Below, piece after piece: positions 9,466 through 19,508 of a DNA stretch of 64,000 nucleotides. The notes beneath the pieces were generated by a model that saw nothing but the letters and a program-made list of their open reading frames with translations, did not search any database and was not told the origin of the DNA. Each line of letters opens with the position of its first letter. Position 1 is the stretch's first letter. The DNA comes from Variovorax sp. TBS-050B (GTDB lineage: Bacteria; Pseudomonadota; Gammaproteobacteria; Burkholderiales; Burkholderiaceae_C), in assembly GCF_029893635.1 (NCBI RefSeq), contig NZ_JARXYR010000002.1, forward strand, positions 4,811,001-4,875,000, read 5' to 3'. Both the position numbers and the translations under genes were made by a program.

Positions 9466-10320
9466 GTGTCCGACCGCTCCGCCGTACTTCCGCAATACCT
9501 GTTCCCGAAGCAGGCCCTGACGAACTTCGCCGGCTGGGTCGCGGGCAAGGAACGCGGCGCCGTCACCACCTGGATCATCCGGCGCTTCGTGGCCAAGTAC
9601 GGCGTGGACATGGGCGAAGCGCTCGAGTCGGACATCCAGCACTACAAGAGCTTCAACGAGTTCTTCACGCGCGCGCTCAAGCCGGGCGTGCGGCCGCTTG
9701 CGCAGGCCGACCTCGTGTGCCCGGTGGACGGCGCCGTCAGCCAGTTCGGCGCGATCGAGGGCGACCAGATCTTCCAGGCCAAGGGGCACAACTACACCAC
9801 CACCGCGCTCGTCGGCGGCGATGCGTCGCTCGCGGCGCGGTTCGCGCACGGCAGCTTCGCCACGCTCTACCTGAGCCCGCGCGACTACCACCGCATCCAC
9901 ATGCCCTGCGACGGCCGGCTGCTGCGCATGATCCACGTGCCGGGCGACCTGTTCTCGGTCAACCCGACCACGGCACGCGGCGTGCCGGGCCTGTTCGCGC
10001 GCAACGAGCGCGTGGTCTGCGTGTTCGACACGGCACGCGGCCCCTTCGTGCTGGTGCTGGTGGGTGCCACCATCGTGGGCAGCATGGCCACGGTGTGGCA
10101 CGGCGTGGTCAATCCGCCGCGCGGCGGCGAACTGCGCGAGTGGCACTACGCCGACCAGCAGCAGATCGTGCTGCGCAAGGGCGAGGAGATGGGTCGCTTC
10201 CTGCTGGGCTCCACCGTGGTGATGCTGTTCCCCGCGCCGCCGCTCGCCTTCAACCCCGAGTGGGCGCCGACCCGCGCGGTGCGGCTCGGCGAGGCCATGG
10301 CAAATTTCGCAGAGTTGTGA
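9466..10320 (+). CDS. psd: Phosphatidylserine decarboxylase proenzyme
   Basis: The 284-residue membrane-associated enzyme decarboxylates phosphatidylserine to phosphatidylethanolamine. The LGST autocleavage site is at residues 247-250, so the protein should self-cleave between Gly248 and Ser249 to give the beta and pyruvoyl-alpha chains. SFNEFFTRALKPGVRP and SPRDYHRIHMPCDG are family hallmarks. It starts with GTG at 9466, giving the usual length for the family. It seems to be a single transcription unit after the uronate operon. Confidence 0.95.
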   Translation: MSDRSAVLPQYLFPKQALTNFAGWVAGKERGAVTTWIIRRFVAKYGVDMGEALESDIQHYKSFNEFFTRALKPGVRPLAQADLVCPVDGAVSQFGAIEGDQIFQAKGHNYTTTALVGGDASLAARFAHGSFATLYLSPRDYHRIHMPCDGRLLRMIHVPGDLFSVNPTTARGVPGLFARNERVVCVFDTARGPFVLVLVGATIVGSMATVWHGVVNPPRGGELREWHYADQQQIVLRKGEEMGRFLLGSTVVMLFPAPPLAFNPEWAPTRAVRLGEAMANFAEL

Positions 10321-10486
10321 AGCTTTGTCTCAGGGGCCGCGTCCAGCATGCGGTCGCAGCTATAAAACTAGTAGCATCGTAATCCTTGCGCTATAGTCGC
10401 CCGCCAATGCGCGCCGACGAAGCAGCCCACAAGAACGCGAGGCGCCGGTCCTGCCCCGGACCGGCGGCCCGTCCAGTCCCGAGGAG

Positions 10487-10951
10487 ATGATGTCGATGAG
10501 TACCAAGGAAAACGCAGCCATCAGCCAGTTGCTCGCACTGCTCGAGGCGCGTTACGCCCTGCGCGTGCTCTGGGCCCTGCGCGACGGCCATGCCCAGACC
10601 TTCCGGCTGCTGCAGGACAGCGTCGGCGGCATCACGCCCAACACGCTCAACACCCGCATCAAGGAACTGCGCGAGGCCGGGCTCGTGAGCCACGGCGGCG
10701 ACGGCTACAGCCTCACGGTGAGCGGACAGGACCTGCTCAAGCGGCTGTCGGACCTGCAGGCCTTCGCGGGCAAGTGGCAGCTGGGGCAGGTCAGGAAGGC
10801 CGCGGCGCCCCCCATCCCGGCGACGGGTGCTTCCGCCGCCCCCGGCTCCGCGCCCGCCACGCCGCCCGGTCCCGCGGCCGCGCCCGGATCGCAGCCCCCC
10901 TCGCCTTCTTCGCCGCCCTCGCCCATCCCGCCCGTCGACGGGGCGGATTGA
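10487..10951 (+). CDS. HxlR-type winged-helix transcriptional regulator with proline-rich tail
   Basis: This 154-residue protein has a winged helix in residues 5-100 (LEARYALRVLWALRDG, GGITPNTLNTRIKELREAGLVSH), matching HxlR/DUF24 regulators. The last 50 or so residues are almost wholly Pro, Ala and Ser and are unlike the compact family ends. The cysteine used by redox-sensing HxlR members is absent from the N-terminal helix. GAGGAG precedes the start; an in-frame ATG two codons later is equally possible. Its target is not evident. Confidence 0.75.
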   Translation: MMSMSTKENAAISQLLALLEARYALRVLWALRDGHAQTFRLLQDSVGGITPNTLNTRIKELREAGLVSHGGDGYSLTVSGQDLLKRLSDLQAFAGKWQLGQVRKAAAPPIPATGASAAPGSAPATPPGPAAAPGSQPPSPSSPPSPIPPVDGAD

Positions 10952-11065
10952 GCCGCACGGCGGCACGCCCCGGAGGCGTCGCTAAACTCGCCGGCTCCGG
11001 TCTGCTTTCCGCTCACCCTTCTTTTTCTTTCTTCATCCCCTCATCTGACGCAAGGAGCGTTCGAC

Positions 11066-11416
11066 ATGCCTACCACTTCCTCCGGCCTCCAATACGAAGA
11101 CACCACCGTGGGCGACGGCGCCGAAGCCAAGGCCGGCCAGCACGTGCATGTGCACTACACCGGCTGGCTCTACAACGACGGCGTGCAGGGCGCCAAGTTC
11201 GACTCCAGCCACGACCGCAACGACCCCTTCGCCTTCTCGCTCGGCGCCGGCCAGGTCATCAAGGGCTGGGACGAAGGCGTGGCCGGCATGAAGATCGGCG
11301 GCAAGCGCACGCTGATCATTCCCCCGGCGCTCGGCTATGGCGCGCGCGGCGCCGGCGGCGTGATCCCGCCGAACGCCACGCTGAAGTTCGACGTCGAGCT
11401 GCTCGACGCGCATTGA
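11066..11416 (+). CDS. FKBP-type peptidyl-prolyl cis-trans isomerase
   Basis: The 116-residue single FKBP domain has no signal peptide, so it is cytoplasmic. It starts with [24 protein letters not shown], then [53 protein letters not shown] and [14 protein letters not shown]. All active-site aromatic positions are present. AAGGAG lies 9 bases before the start. It catalyses proline isomerisation in protein folding and sits just upstream of the grpE-dnaK-dnaJ chaperone genes, separated by a dispersed repeat. Confidence 0.93.
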   Translation: MPTTSSGLQYEDTTVGDGAEAKAGQHVHVHYTGWLYNDGVQGAKFDSSHDRNDPFAFSLGAGQVIKGWDEGVAGMKIGGKRTLIIPPALGYGARGAGGVIPPNATLKFDVELLDAH

Positions 11417-11423
11417 AGGCTCG

Positions 11424-11515
11424 CCCCCAGGCTGCGCGGCACTTCGTGTCCGCTGCGCCACCCCCCTACCGGGGGCAACACCTGCGGCCCGGCGGAGCCG
11501 GTTCCGCGGTGTTTC
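11424..11515 (+). repeat. Dispersed intergenic repeat, copy A
   Basis: This copy of a roughly 90-bp element begins with CCCCCAGGCTGCGC, has an imperfect CACTTCGTGTC segment, then GGGGGCAACACC and the core GGCGGAGCCGGTTCCGCGG, and ends with TGTTTC. It lies between the FKBP gene and grpE in the same orientation as both. The core is an imperfect inverted repeat able to form a long GC stem closed by AACACC/GGTGTT. Other copies are at 24925-25015 and, inverted, at 38081-38173. Confidence 0.8.
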
Positions 11516-11570
11516 GCGCGAAAACCGCCTCCGACACCGTGCTGCGGCCCTTTCTGGCCGCATTTTTTTG

Positions 11571-11600
11571 CTTGAAATGGTCCGGGCCAGCCCCATGTGG
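11571..11600 (+). promoter_or_regulatory. Sigma-32 heat-shock promoter of grpE
   Basis: CTTGAAA (11571-11577), a 13-base spacer and CCCCATGTGG (11591-11600) match the sigma-32 consensus CTTGAAA-N11-16-CCCCATNT almost perfectly. It lies 43 bases before the grpE start. A perfect 7-bp inverted repeat, GCCAGCC (11586-11592) and GGCTGGC (11599-11605), overlaps the -10 element, which might be a repressor site or chance. Confidence 0.85.
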
Positions 11601-11643
11601 CTGGCTATCGTTTGTTTTCCGGCGCATGCCGGTTCTTTGAAAA

Positions 11644-12216
11644 ATGTCTGACCCGCAACAATCCGAACAGAATTCGCAAATGCTGCAAGGCGAGCCAAGC
11701 CCCGAAGAACTGGAGGCCGCACAGGCGGCCAACGAAGCCGACGCGCAGAGCGCCCTCGCCGCCGCCCAGGGCGAGCTGGCCGCGCTGCAGACCAAGAACG
11801 CCGAACTGGCCGACCAGTACCTGCGTGCCCAGGCCGACGTGCAGAACGCACGGCGCCGTGCCGATGAAGAAGTCAGCAAGGCGCGCAAGTTCGCGGTCGA
11901 GTCCTTTGCCGAGAGCCTGCTGCCGGTGACCGACAGCCTCGAGGCCGGCCTCGCCGTGAAGGACGCCACCCCCGAGCAGATCCGCGAAGGCGCCGAAGCG
12001 ACGCTGCGCCAGCTCAAGAGTGCGCTCGAGCGCAACAAGGTGCTCGAGATCGCGCCCGCGCCCGGCGCCAGGTTCGATCCGCACCAGCACCAGGCGATCT
12101 CCGTGGTGCCTGCCGACCAGGAGCCCAACACCGTGGTGAGCGTGCTGCAGAAGGGCTACACCATCAACGAGCGCGTGCTGCGCCCGGCGCTGGTGACGGT
12201 CAGCGCGCCCAAGTGA
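11644..12216 (+). CDS. grpE: Nucleotide exchange factor GrpE
   Basis: The 190-residue GrpE has the expected layout: an acidic, disordered N-terminus (1-45), a long coiled coil ([33 protein letters not shown]) and a C-terminal beta domain with [12 protein letters not shown] and [18 protein letters not shown]. It releases ADP from DnaK. No Shine-Dalgarno sequence is visible; instead the leader holds a short hairpin, CCGGC-gcat-GCCGG (11619-11632), just before the start. The strong sigma-32 promoter upstream drives heat-shock expression. Confidence 0.95.
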   Translation: MSDPQQSEQNSQMLQGEPSPEELEAAQAANEADAQSALAAAQGELAALQTKNAELADQYLRAQADVQNARRRADEEVSKARKFAVESFAESLLPVTDSLEAGLAVKDATPEQIREGAEATLRQLKSALERNKVLEIAPAPGARFDPHQHQAISVVPADQEPNTVVSVLQKGYTINERVLRPALVTVSAPK

Positions 12217-12332
12217 GCCCGCCCGCCTTCCACACGCTTCCCACAGGAAATCCCCGCTTCATACCTTGAATCGCGCCGGGTTATCCACAAGTTCATAACA
12301 ACATTTTTTTCAGGCTTTCAGGAGTAAAGAAC

Positions 12333-14270
<1,938 letters not shown>

Positions 14271-14287
14271 GCCTCGGTCCTTCGCAC

Positions 14288-14321
14288 AAGGCTGGATCAC
14301 CTCCACGGGTGTTCCAGCCTT
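14288..14321 (+). terminator. Hairpin between dnaK and dnaJ
   Basis: AAGGCTGGA (14288-14296) pairs with TCCAGCCTT (14313-14321), and inside it CACC pairs with GGTG, giving a near-continuous 13-bp stem. The downstream TTCTCGCTT is only moderately T-rich, so this may attenuate rather than end transcription. That fits lower DnaJ than DnaK. Confidence 0.6.
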
Positions 14322-14367
14322 TCTCGCTTCAAGTTAAGGCTTCACGCCCGCCCCGACCGAACCAGCC

Positions 14368-15504
14368 ATGGCCACCAAACGCGACTACTACGAAACCCTC
14401 GGCGTTCCCAAGAACGCGAGCGAGGAAGAGATCAAGAAGGCTTATCGCAAGCTCGCGATGAAGCACCACCCGGACCGCAACCACGGCGACACCAGCAAGG
14501 ACGCCGAGGCCAAGTTCAAGGAGGTCAAGGAAGCGTACGAAATGCTGTCCGACAGCCAGAAGCGCGCGGCCTACGACCAGTACGGCCACGCCGGCGTCGA
14601 CCCCAACATGCGCGGCGGCCCGGGTGCCGACGGCTTCGGCGGCTTTGCCGAGGCCTTCGGCGACATCTTCGGCGACGTGTTCGGCGGCGGCCGCGGCCGC
14701 ACGAGCGGTGGCCGCCAGGTGTTCCGCGGCAGCGACCTGAGCTATGCGATGGAGATCACGCTCGAGGAAGCCGCCGACGGCAAGGACGCCCAGATCCGCA
14801 TTCCGAGCTGGGACGACTGCGGCACCTGCAAGGGCAGCGGCGCCAAGCCCGGCACCAAGCCGATCACCTGCACCACCTGCCACGGCGCCGGCGCGGTGCA
14901 GATGCGCCAGGGCTTCTTCAGCGTGCAGCAGACCTGCCCCACCTGCCACGGCAGCGGCAAGATCATTCCCGAGCCCTGCACCACCTGCCACGGCCAGGGC
15001 AAGATCAAGAACAACAAGACGCTCGAGGTCAAGATCCCGGCCGGCATCGACGACGGCATGCGCATCCGTAGCACCGGCAACGGCGAGCCCGGCACCAACG
15101 GCGGCCCGCCCGGCGACCTGTACATCGAGATCCGGCTCAAGAAGCACGACCTCTTCGAGCGCGACGGCGACGACCTGCACTGCGTGGTGCCCGTGAGCAT
15201 CACGACCGCGGCACTGGGCGGCGAGATCAGCGTGCCCACGCTCAAGGGCGCGGCAGCCATCGACATTCCCGACGGCACGCAGAGCGGCAAGCAGTTCCGC
15301 CTGCGCGGCAAGGGCATCAAGGGCGTGCGTTCGAGCTACCCGGGCGACCTGTACTGCCACGTGCGCGTCGAGACGCCGGTCAAGCTCACCGAGCACCAGC
15401 GCAAGCTGCTGAAGGAACTCGACGAGTCGCTCAAGAAGGGCGGCGAGAAGCACAGCCCCACCGACAAGGGCTGGTTCGACAAGGCCAAGGAATTCTTCAG
15501 CTGA
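14368..15504 (+). CDS. dnaJ: Co-chaperone DnaJ (Hsp40)
   Basis: This 378-residue type I DnaJ has a J domain at 1-75 with HPD in MKHHPDRN, then a Gly/Phe-rich linker (about 80-120, [20 protein letters not shown]). The zinc-binding region has four CxxCxGxG motifs ([32 protein letters not shown]), followed by the C-terminal substrate-binding domains. It delivers clients to DnaK and stimulates its ATPase. It lies 97 bases after dnaK behind a hairpin, with no obvious promoter of its own. Confidence 0.97.
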   Translation: MATKRDYYETLGVPKNASEEEIKKAYRKLAMKHHPDRNHGDTSKDAEAKFKEVKEAYEMLSDSQKRAAYDQYGHAGVDPNMRGGPGADGFGGFAEAFGDIFGDVFGGGRGRTSGGRQVFRGSDLSYAMEITLEEAADGKDAQIRIPSWDDCGTCKGSGAKPGTKPITCTTCHGAGAVQMRQGFFSVQQTCPTCHGSGKIIPEPCTTCHGQGKIKNNKTLEVKIPAGIDDGMRIRSTGNGEPGTNGGPPGDLYIEIRLKKHDLFERDGDDLHCVVPVSITTAALGGEISVPTLKGAAAIDIPDGTQSGKQFRLRGKGIKGVRSSYPGDLYCHVRVETPVKLTEHQRKLLKELDESLKKGGEKHSPTDKGWFDKAKEFFS

Positions 15505-15525
15505 AGACCGCCTTCGGCCTCCGCG

Positions 15526-15545
15526 GGGCGCCTGCCCGGGCGCCC
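15526..15545 (+). terminator. Possible dnaJ terminator hairpin
   Basis: GGGCGCC (15526-15532) and GGCGCCC (15539-15545) form a 7-bp GC stem around a 6-base loop, 21 bases after the dnaJ stop. A second GC-rich inverted repeat follows at about 15563-15585. Neither has a U-tract, so a Rho-independent function is uncertain. Confidence 0.35.
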
Positions 15546-16229
15546 TGCCCCGGCGGCGCACAGCCGGCCGGCGGCTTGCCGGCCACGCCGGTTCTCCTGT
15601 GATTTCAAGTAGTTAGCAGCGCCCGCGGCCGGCGGACCGGCCACCGCGCGCCCCTTCGCACGCCCATGGTGCGCTGCGAACTCCTTCGGTGCCGCGCACC
15701 ACGACAACCCGCTCTGCGGAAGCACGCCGACCGTGCGTTGGCGCGCTTTCCCACGCCCACATGCGCAAGCGGCCCATCAAAAGATGGCGCGCAGATTGCT
15801 TTTATATTTTTTTGAGCTGAGCAATAAACCTAAACAGCATGCCGAGCGTTATTGGCATGTCAGCTTTGGGCCGTTGGAAGCTCAATAGGGGGTGTTTTCC
15901 CGGAAAAGACTTGATGACCGCATATGCCGATCGCCATAGGTATTTTCACTGTGGGTCGGGGTGGAGCGAAGTCCGTTTGCCGAACCTCGAAATTTAGCTG
16001 GATTTGCCAAATGCTGCGGGTGTTTGTAGGGAACTTTACTCGGCACTGTGGTTCTGATTTAACAAATAAAAATCCGGGTGCACTCTTTGCTTTATGCTGT
16101 TTGTGCAGATTGTGATTAAGGGAGTTTTCCACGGCTTGCAGCCATGGGGCGGCACACCTTTAAAAAGATGCGACGCATTGCGGCTGCTGGCCTCGGGCGA
16201 ATACCCGCAGACCTGATGGAGGCGTGACC
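15546..16229. other. Long AT-rich intergenic region upstream of prkA
   Basis: This is the longest gene-free stretch in the window. The first part (to about 15770) is GC-rich with inverted repeats, for example GGTGCGC...GCGCACC near 15667-15705. From about 15780 to 16130 the base composition drops sharply, with runs such as TTTTATATTTTTTTGAG. A small inverted repeat, CATGCC (15838-15843) and GGCATG (15854-15859), lies here. Short frames on both strands (15860-16132 minus, 15924-16115 plus) have no recognisable domain, no Shine-Dalgarno sequence and unlike codon use, so I do not call them genes. It probably holds the prkA promoter and perhaps remnants of acquired DNA. Confidence 0.6.
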
Positions 16230-18152
16230 ATGGATGTGATCAGCAACTTTGCCGCCCGCTACGAGCGCACTCGCGAGGAAGTCCTCTCGCTGCAGGACTA
16301 CCTGGATATCTGCAAACGCGATCCCACCGCGTATGCGACGGCCTCCGAGCGGATGCTCAAGGCGATCGGCGAGCCCGAGCTGGTCGACACGCGCAACGAC
16401 CCGCGGCTCTCGCGGATCTTCGCCAACAAGGTCATCAAGATCTACCCGGCGTTCAAGGAGTTCTACGGCATGGAGGACGCCATCGAGCAGGTGGTGTCGT
16501 ACTTCAGGCATGCCGCCCAGGGCCTCGAGGAGAAGAAGCAGATCCTCTACCTGCTCGGCCCGGTGGGCGGCGGCAAGAGCTCGATCGCCGAGCGCCTCAA
16601 GCAGCTCATGGAGCACGTGCCCTTCTACGCCATCCAGGGCTCGCCGGTCAACGAGACGCCGCTCGGCCTCTTCAACGCCGTGGAAGACGGCGAGATCCTC
16701 GAAAAGGAATACGGCATTCCCCGCCGCTACCTGAACCGCATCCTCTCCCCCTGGGCCGTCAAGCGGCTCGAGGAGTACGGCGGCGACATCCGCCAGTTCA
16801 AGGTGGTCAAGCGCTACCCCTCGGTGCTGCGGCAGATCGCGGTGGCCAAGACCGAGCCGGGCGACGAGAACAACCAGGACATCTCCTCGCTGGTCGGCAA
16901 GATCGACATCCGCAAGCTCGAGACCTATGCGCAGGACGACCCCGACGCCTACGCCTACTCGGGCGGCCTGTGCCTCGCGAACCAGGGCCTTTTGGAGTTC
17001 GTCGAGATGTTCAAGGCGCCGATCAAGGTGCTGCACCCGCTGCTCACGGCCACGCAGGAAGGCAACTTCAAGGGCACCGAGGGCTTCGGCGCCATTCCCT
17101 TCGACGGCATCGTGCTCGCGCACAGCAACGAGAGCGAATGGAAGGCCTTCCGCAACAACAAGAACAATGAGGCCTTTCTCGACCGGATCTACATCGTCAA
17201 GGTGCCCTACTGCCTGCGCGCCTCGGAAGAGATCAAGATCTACGAGAAGCTGGTGCGCAACTCCTCGCTCTCGAAGGCGCCCTGCGCGCCCGGAACGCTG
17301 CGCATGATGGCGCAGTTCTCGGTGCTCACGCGCCTGAAGGAGCCCGAGAACTCGAGCATCTACAGCAAGATGCAGGTCTACGACGGCGAGAACCTCAAGG
17401 ACACCGACCCGAAGGCGAAGTCGATCCAGGAGTACCGCGACTACGCGGGCGTCGACGAAGGCATGAGCGGCGTGTCGACGCGCTTCGCCTTCAAGATCAT
17501 CTCGAAGGTGTTCAACTTCGACAGCTCCGAGGTCGCGGCCAACCCGGTGCACCTGATGTACGTGCTGGAGCAGCAGATCGAGCGCGAGCAGTTCCAGCCC
17601 GAGACCGAGCAGAAGTACATCAGCTACATCAAGGAACTGCTGGCGCCGCGCTATGCCGAGTTCATCGGCAAGGAGATCCAGACCGCCTACCTCGAGAGCT
17701 ACAGCGAGTACGGCCAGAACATCTTCGACCGCTACGTGACCTACGCCGACTACTGGATCCAGGACCAGGAGTTCCGCGACGTGGACACGGGCGAGGTGTT
17801 CGACCGCGCGGCGCTCAACGCCGAGCTCGAGAAGATCGAGCGGCCCGCGGGCATCGGCAATCCGAAGGACTTCCGCAACGAGATCGTCAACTTCGTGCTG
17901 CGCGCACGCGCGGGCAATGCGGGGCGCAACCCGGCATGGACGAGCTACGAGAAGCTGCGCGCCGTGATCGAGAAGAAGATGTTCTCGAACACCGAGGAAC
18001 TCCTGCCGGTGATCAGCTTCAACACGAAGAGCAGTGCCGAGGAACAGAAGAAGCACGAAGACTTCGTGACCCGCATGGTCGAGAAGGGATACACGGCCAA
18101 ACAAGTGCGTCTGCTCTGCGAGTGGTACCTGCGGGTGCGCAAGAGTTCATAG
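16230..18152 (+). CDS. prkA: PrkA family serine protein kinase (YeaG)
   Basis: The 640-residue protein has an N-terminal AAA+-like PrkA domain with Walker A LLGPVGGGKSS (Lys116) and a C-terminal kinase-like PrkA domain (about 400-640). The family phosphorylates proteins on serine. E. coli YeaG works with YeaH in nitrogen-starvation and stationary-phase responses. GGAGG at 16218-16222 is 7 bases before the ATG at 16230, better placed than for the in-frame GTG at 16224. It heads the conserved trio prkA-yeaH-spoVR. Confidence 0.93.
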   Translation: MDVISNFAARYERTREEVLSLQDYLDICKRDPTAYATASERMLKAIGEPELVDTRNDPRLSRIFANKVIKIYPAFKEFYGMEDAIEQVVSYFRHAAQGLEEKKQILYLLGPVGGGKSSIAERLKQLMEHVPFYAIQGSPVNETPLGLFNAVEDGEILEKEYGIPRRYLNRILSPWAVKRLEEYGGDIRQFKVVKRYPSVLRQIAVAKTEPGDENNQDISSLVGKIDIRKLETYAQDDPDAYAYSGGLCLANQGLLEFVEMFKAPIKVLHPLLTATQEGNFKGTEGFGAIPFDGIVLAHSNESEWKAFRNNKNNEAFLDRIYIVKVPYCLRASEEIKIYEKLVRNSSLSKAPCAPGTLRMMAQFSVLTRLKEPENSSIYSKMQVYDGENLKDTDPKAKSIQEYRDYAGVDEGMSGVSTRFAFKIISKVFNFDSSEVAANPVHLMYVLEQQIEREQFQPETEQKYISYIKELLAPRYAEFIGKEIQTAYLESYSEYGQNIFDRYVTYADYWIQDQEFRDVDTGEVFDRAALNAELEKIERPAGIGNPKDFRNEIVNFVLRARAGNAGRNPAWTSYEKLRAVIEKKMFSNTEELLPVISFNTKSSAEEQKKHEDFVTRMVEKGYTAKQVRLLCEWYLRVRKSS

Positions 18153-18215
18153 CGACAGTGACCGCGGCGAGGCACGGGCCTCGCCCACCTTTTTGCAAGG
18201 AGCTTTGAGACCATC

Positions 18216-19508
18216 GTGGCCATCCTGCAGCAGATCATCGACCGCCGGCTCTCGGGCAAGAACAAATCCATCGGCAACAGGGAGCGCTTCCTGCGCCGAT
18301 ACCGAGGGCAGATCCAGGAAGCCGTGCGCCGCGCGGTCAGCGGGCGCAACATCCGCGAACTGGAACAAGGCGAAGACGTGACCCTGCCGCGCCGCGACGT
18401 CTCGGAGCCGGTGTTCGGCCATGCGCGCGGCGGCGACCGCGAGTACGTGCACCCGGGCAACCAGGAATACGTCAAGGGCGACCGCATCGCGCGGCCCGAG
18501 GGCCAGGCCGGCGGCGGTTCCGGCAGCGGCGAGGCCGGCGATGGCGGCGAGGGCGAGGACGATTTCGTCTTCCGCCTCACGCGCGAGGAGTTCATGCGCG
18601 TCTTCTTCGACGACCTCGCGCTGCCGCACCTGGTGCGCACGCAGATCGCCGACGTGCCCGAATGGAAGAGCCACCGCGCAGGCTTCACCAACGACGGCAC
18701 GCCGAACAACCTGCACGTGGTGCGCTCGATGCGCGGCGCGCTGGCCCGCCGCATCGCGCTCGGCGGCGAGCCGCGCAAGGAGCTCAAGCGGCTCGAGGCC
18801 CACCTGGCGCATCTCAAGGCGCATCCGCAGGCGGCGCAGGGTTTCATGCAGACCGAGATCCGCGAGACCGAGGAGCGCATCGCCGAACTGCGCCGCAGCA
18901 TGCGGCACGTGCCCTACATCGATCCGATCGACCTGCGCTACCGCAACCGCGTGAAGACGCCGGTGCCGAGCGCCAAGGCCGTGATGTTCTGCCTCATGGA
19001 CGTCTCGGGCTCGATGGACGAGGCGCGCAAGGACATGGCCAAGCGCTTCTTCATGCTGCTGTACATGTTCCTCACGCGCCACTACGAGACCATCGACCTC
19101 GTGTTCCTGCGCCACCACACGCAGGCGCAGGAAGTCAGCGAGGACGAGTTCTTCCATGCCACCGAGACCGGCGGCACCGTGGTGTCGAGCGCGCTGGTGC
19201 TGATGGACGAGATCGTCAAGGCGCGCTATCCCAGCGGCGAGTGGAACATCTACGGCGCGCAGGCCAGCGATGGCGACAACTGGCACCAGGACAGCGGACG
19301 TTGCCGCGAGCTGCTGGTCGACCACATCCTGCCGGTGGTCCGCTACTACGCCTACGTGCAGGTCGCCGAGACGGAGCAGAACCTGTGGCAGGAATACGCG
19401 CAGCTCGAGGGCATCGAGCCCAACTTCGCGATGCGCAAGGTGTCCGAGGCGCGGGACATCTACCCCGTGTTCCGCGAGCTCTTCAAGAAGGAGGGAGCCG
19501 CCGCATGA
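18216..19508 (+). CDS. yeaH: UPF0229/DUF444 protein YeaH
   Basis: The 430-residue DUF444 protein starts with GTG and MAILQQIIDRRLSGKNKSIGNRERFLRRY, a typical family N-terminus. A Gly-rich acidic linker (about 95-115) separates this from a VWA-like C-terminal half with the MIDAS-type motif FCLMDVSGSMDE (near residue 260). E. coli YeaH is a functional partner of kinase YeaG. The gene lies 63 bases after prkA, and its stop overlaps the spoVR start by four bases. It is cytoplasmic; no signal or membrane segment is seen. Confidence 0.92.
   Translation: MAILQQIIDRRLSGKNKSIGNRERFLRRYRGQIQEAVRRAVSGRNIRELEQGEDVTLPRRDVSEPVFGHARGGDREYVHPGNQEYVKGDRIARPEGQAGGGSGSGEAGDGGEGEDDFVFRLTREEFMRVFFDDLALPHLVRTQIADVPEWKSHRAGFTNDGTPNNLHVVRSMRGALARRIALGGEPRKELKRLEAHLAHLKAHPQAAQGFMQTEIRETEERIAELRRSMRHVPYIDPIDLRYRNRVKTPVPSAKAVMFCLMDVSGSMDEARKDMAKRFFMLLYMFLTRHYETIDLVFLRHHTQAQEVSEDEFFHATETGGTVVSSALVLMDEIVKARYPSGEWNIYGAQASDGDNWHQDSGRCRELLVDHILPVVRYYAYVQVAETEQNLWQEYAQLEGIEPNFAMRKVSEARDIYPVFRELFKKEGAAA

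Noticed and set aside
12265..12290. Second sigma-32 promoter before dnaK (CTTGAA at 12265)
   Set aside because: The -35-like hexamer has no CCCCAT-type -10 at the right spacing.
15860..16132. 90-codon minus-strand and 63-codon plus-strand frames in the AT-rich gap
   Set aside because: No ribosome site, no recognisable domain, and they overlap each other; kept as a noted region only.
16116..18104. 662-codon minus-strand frame over prkA
   Set aside because: It is antisense to prkA; the sequence is Leu, Val, Arg and Glu-rich without a domain.
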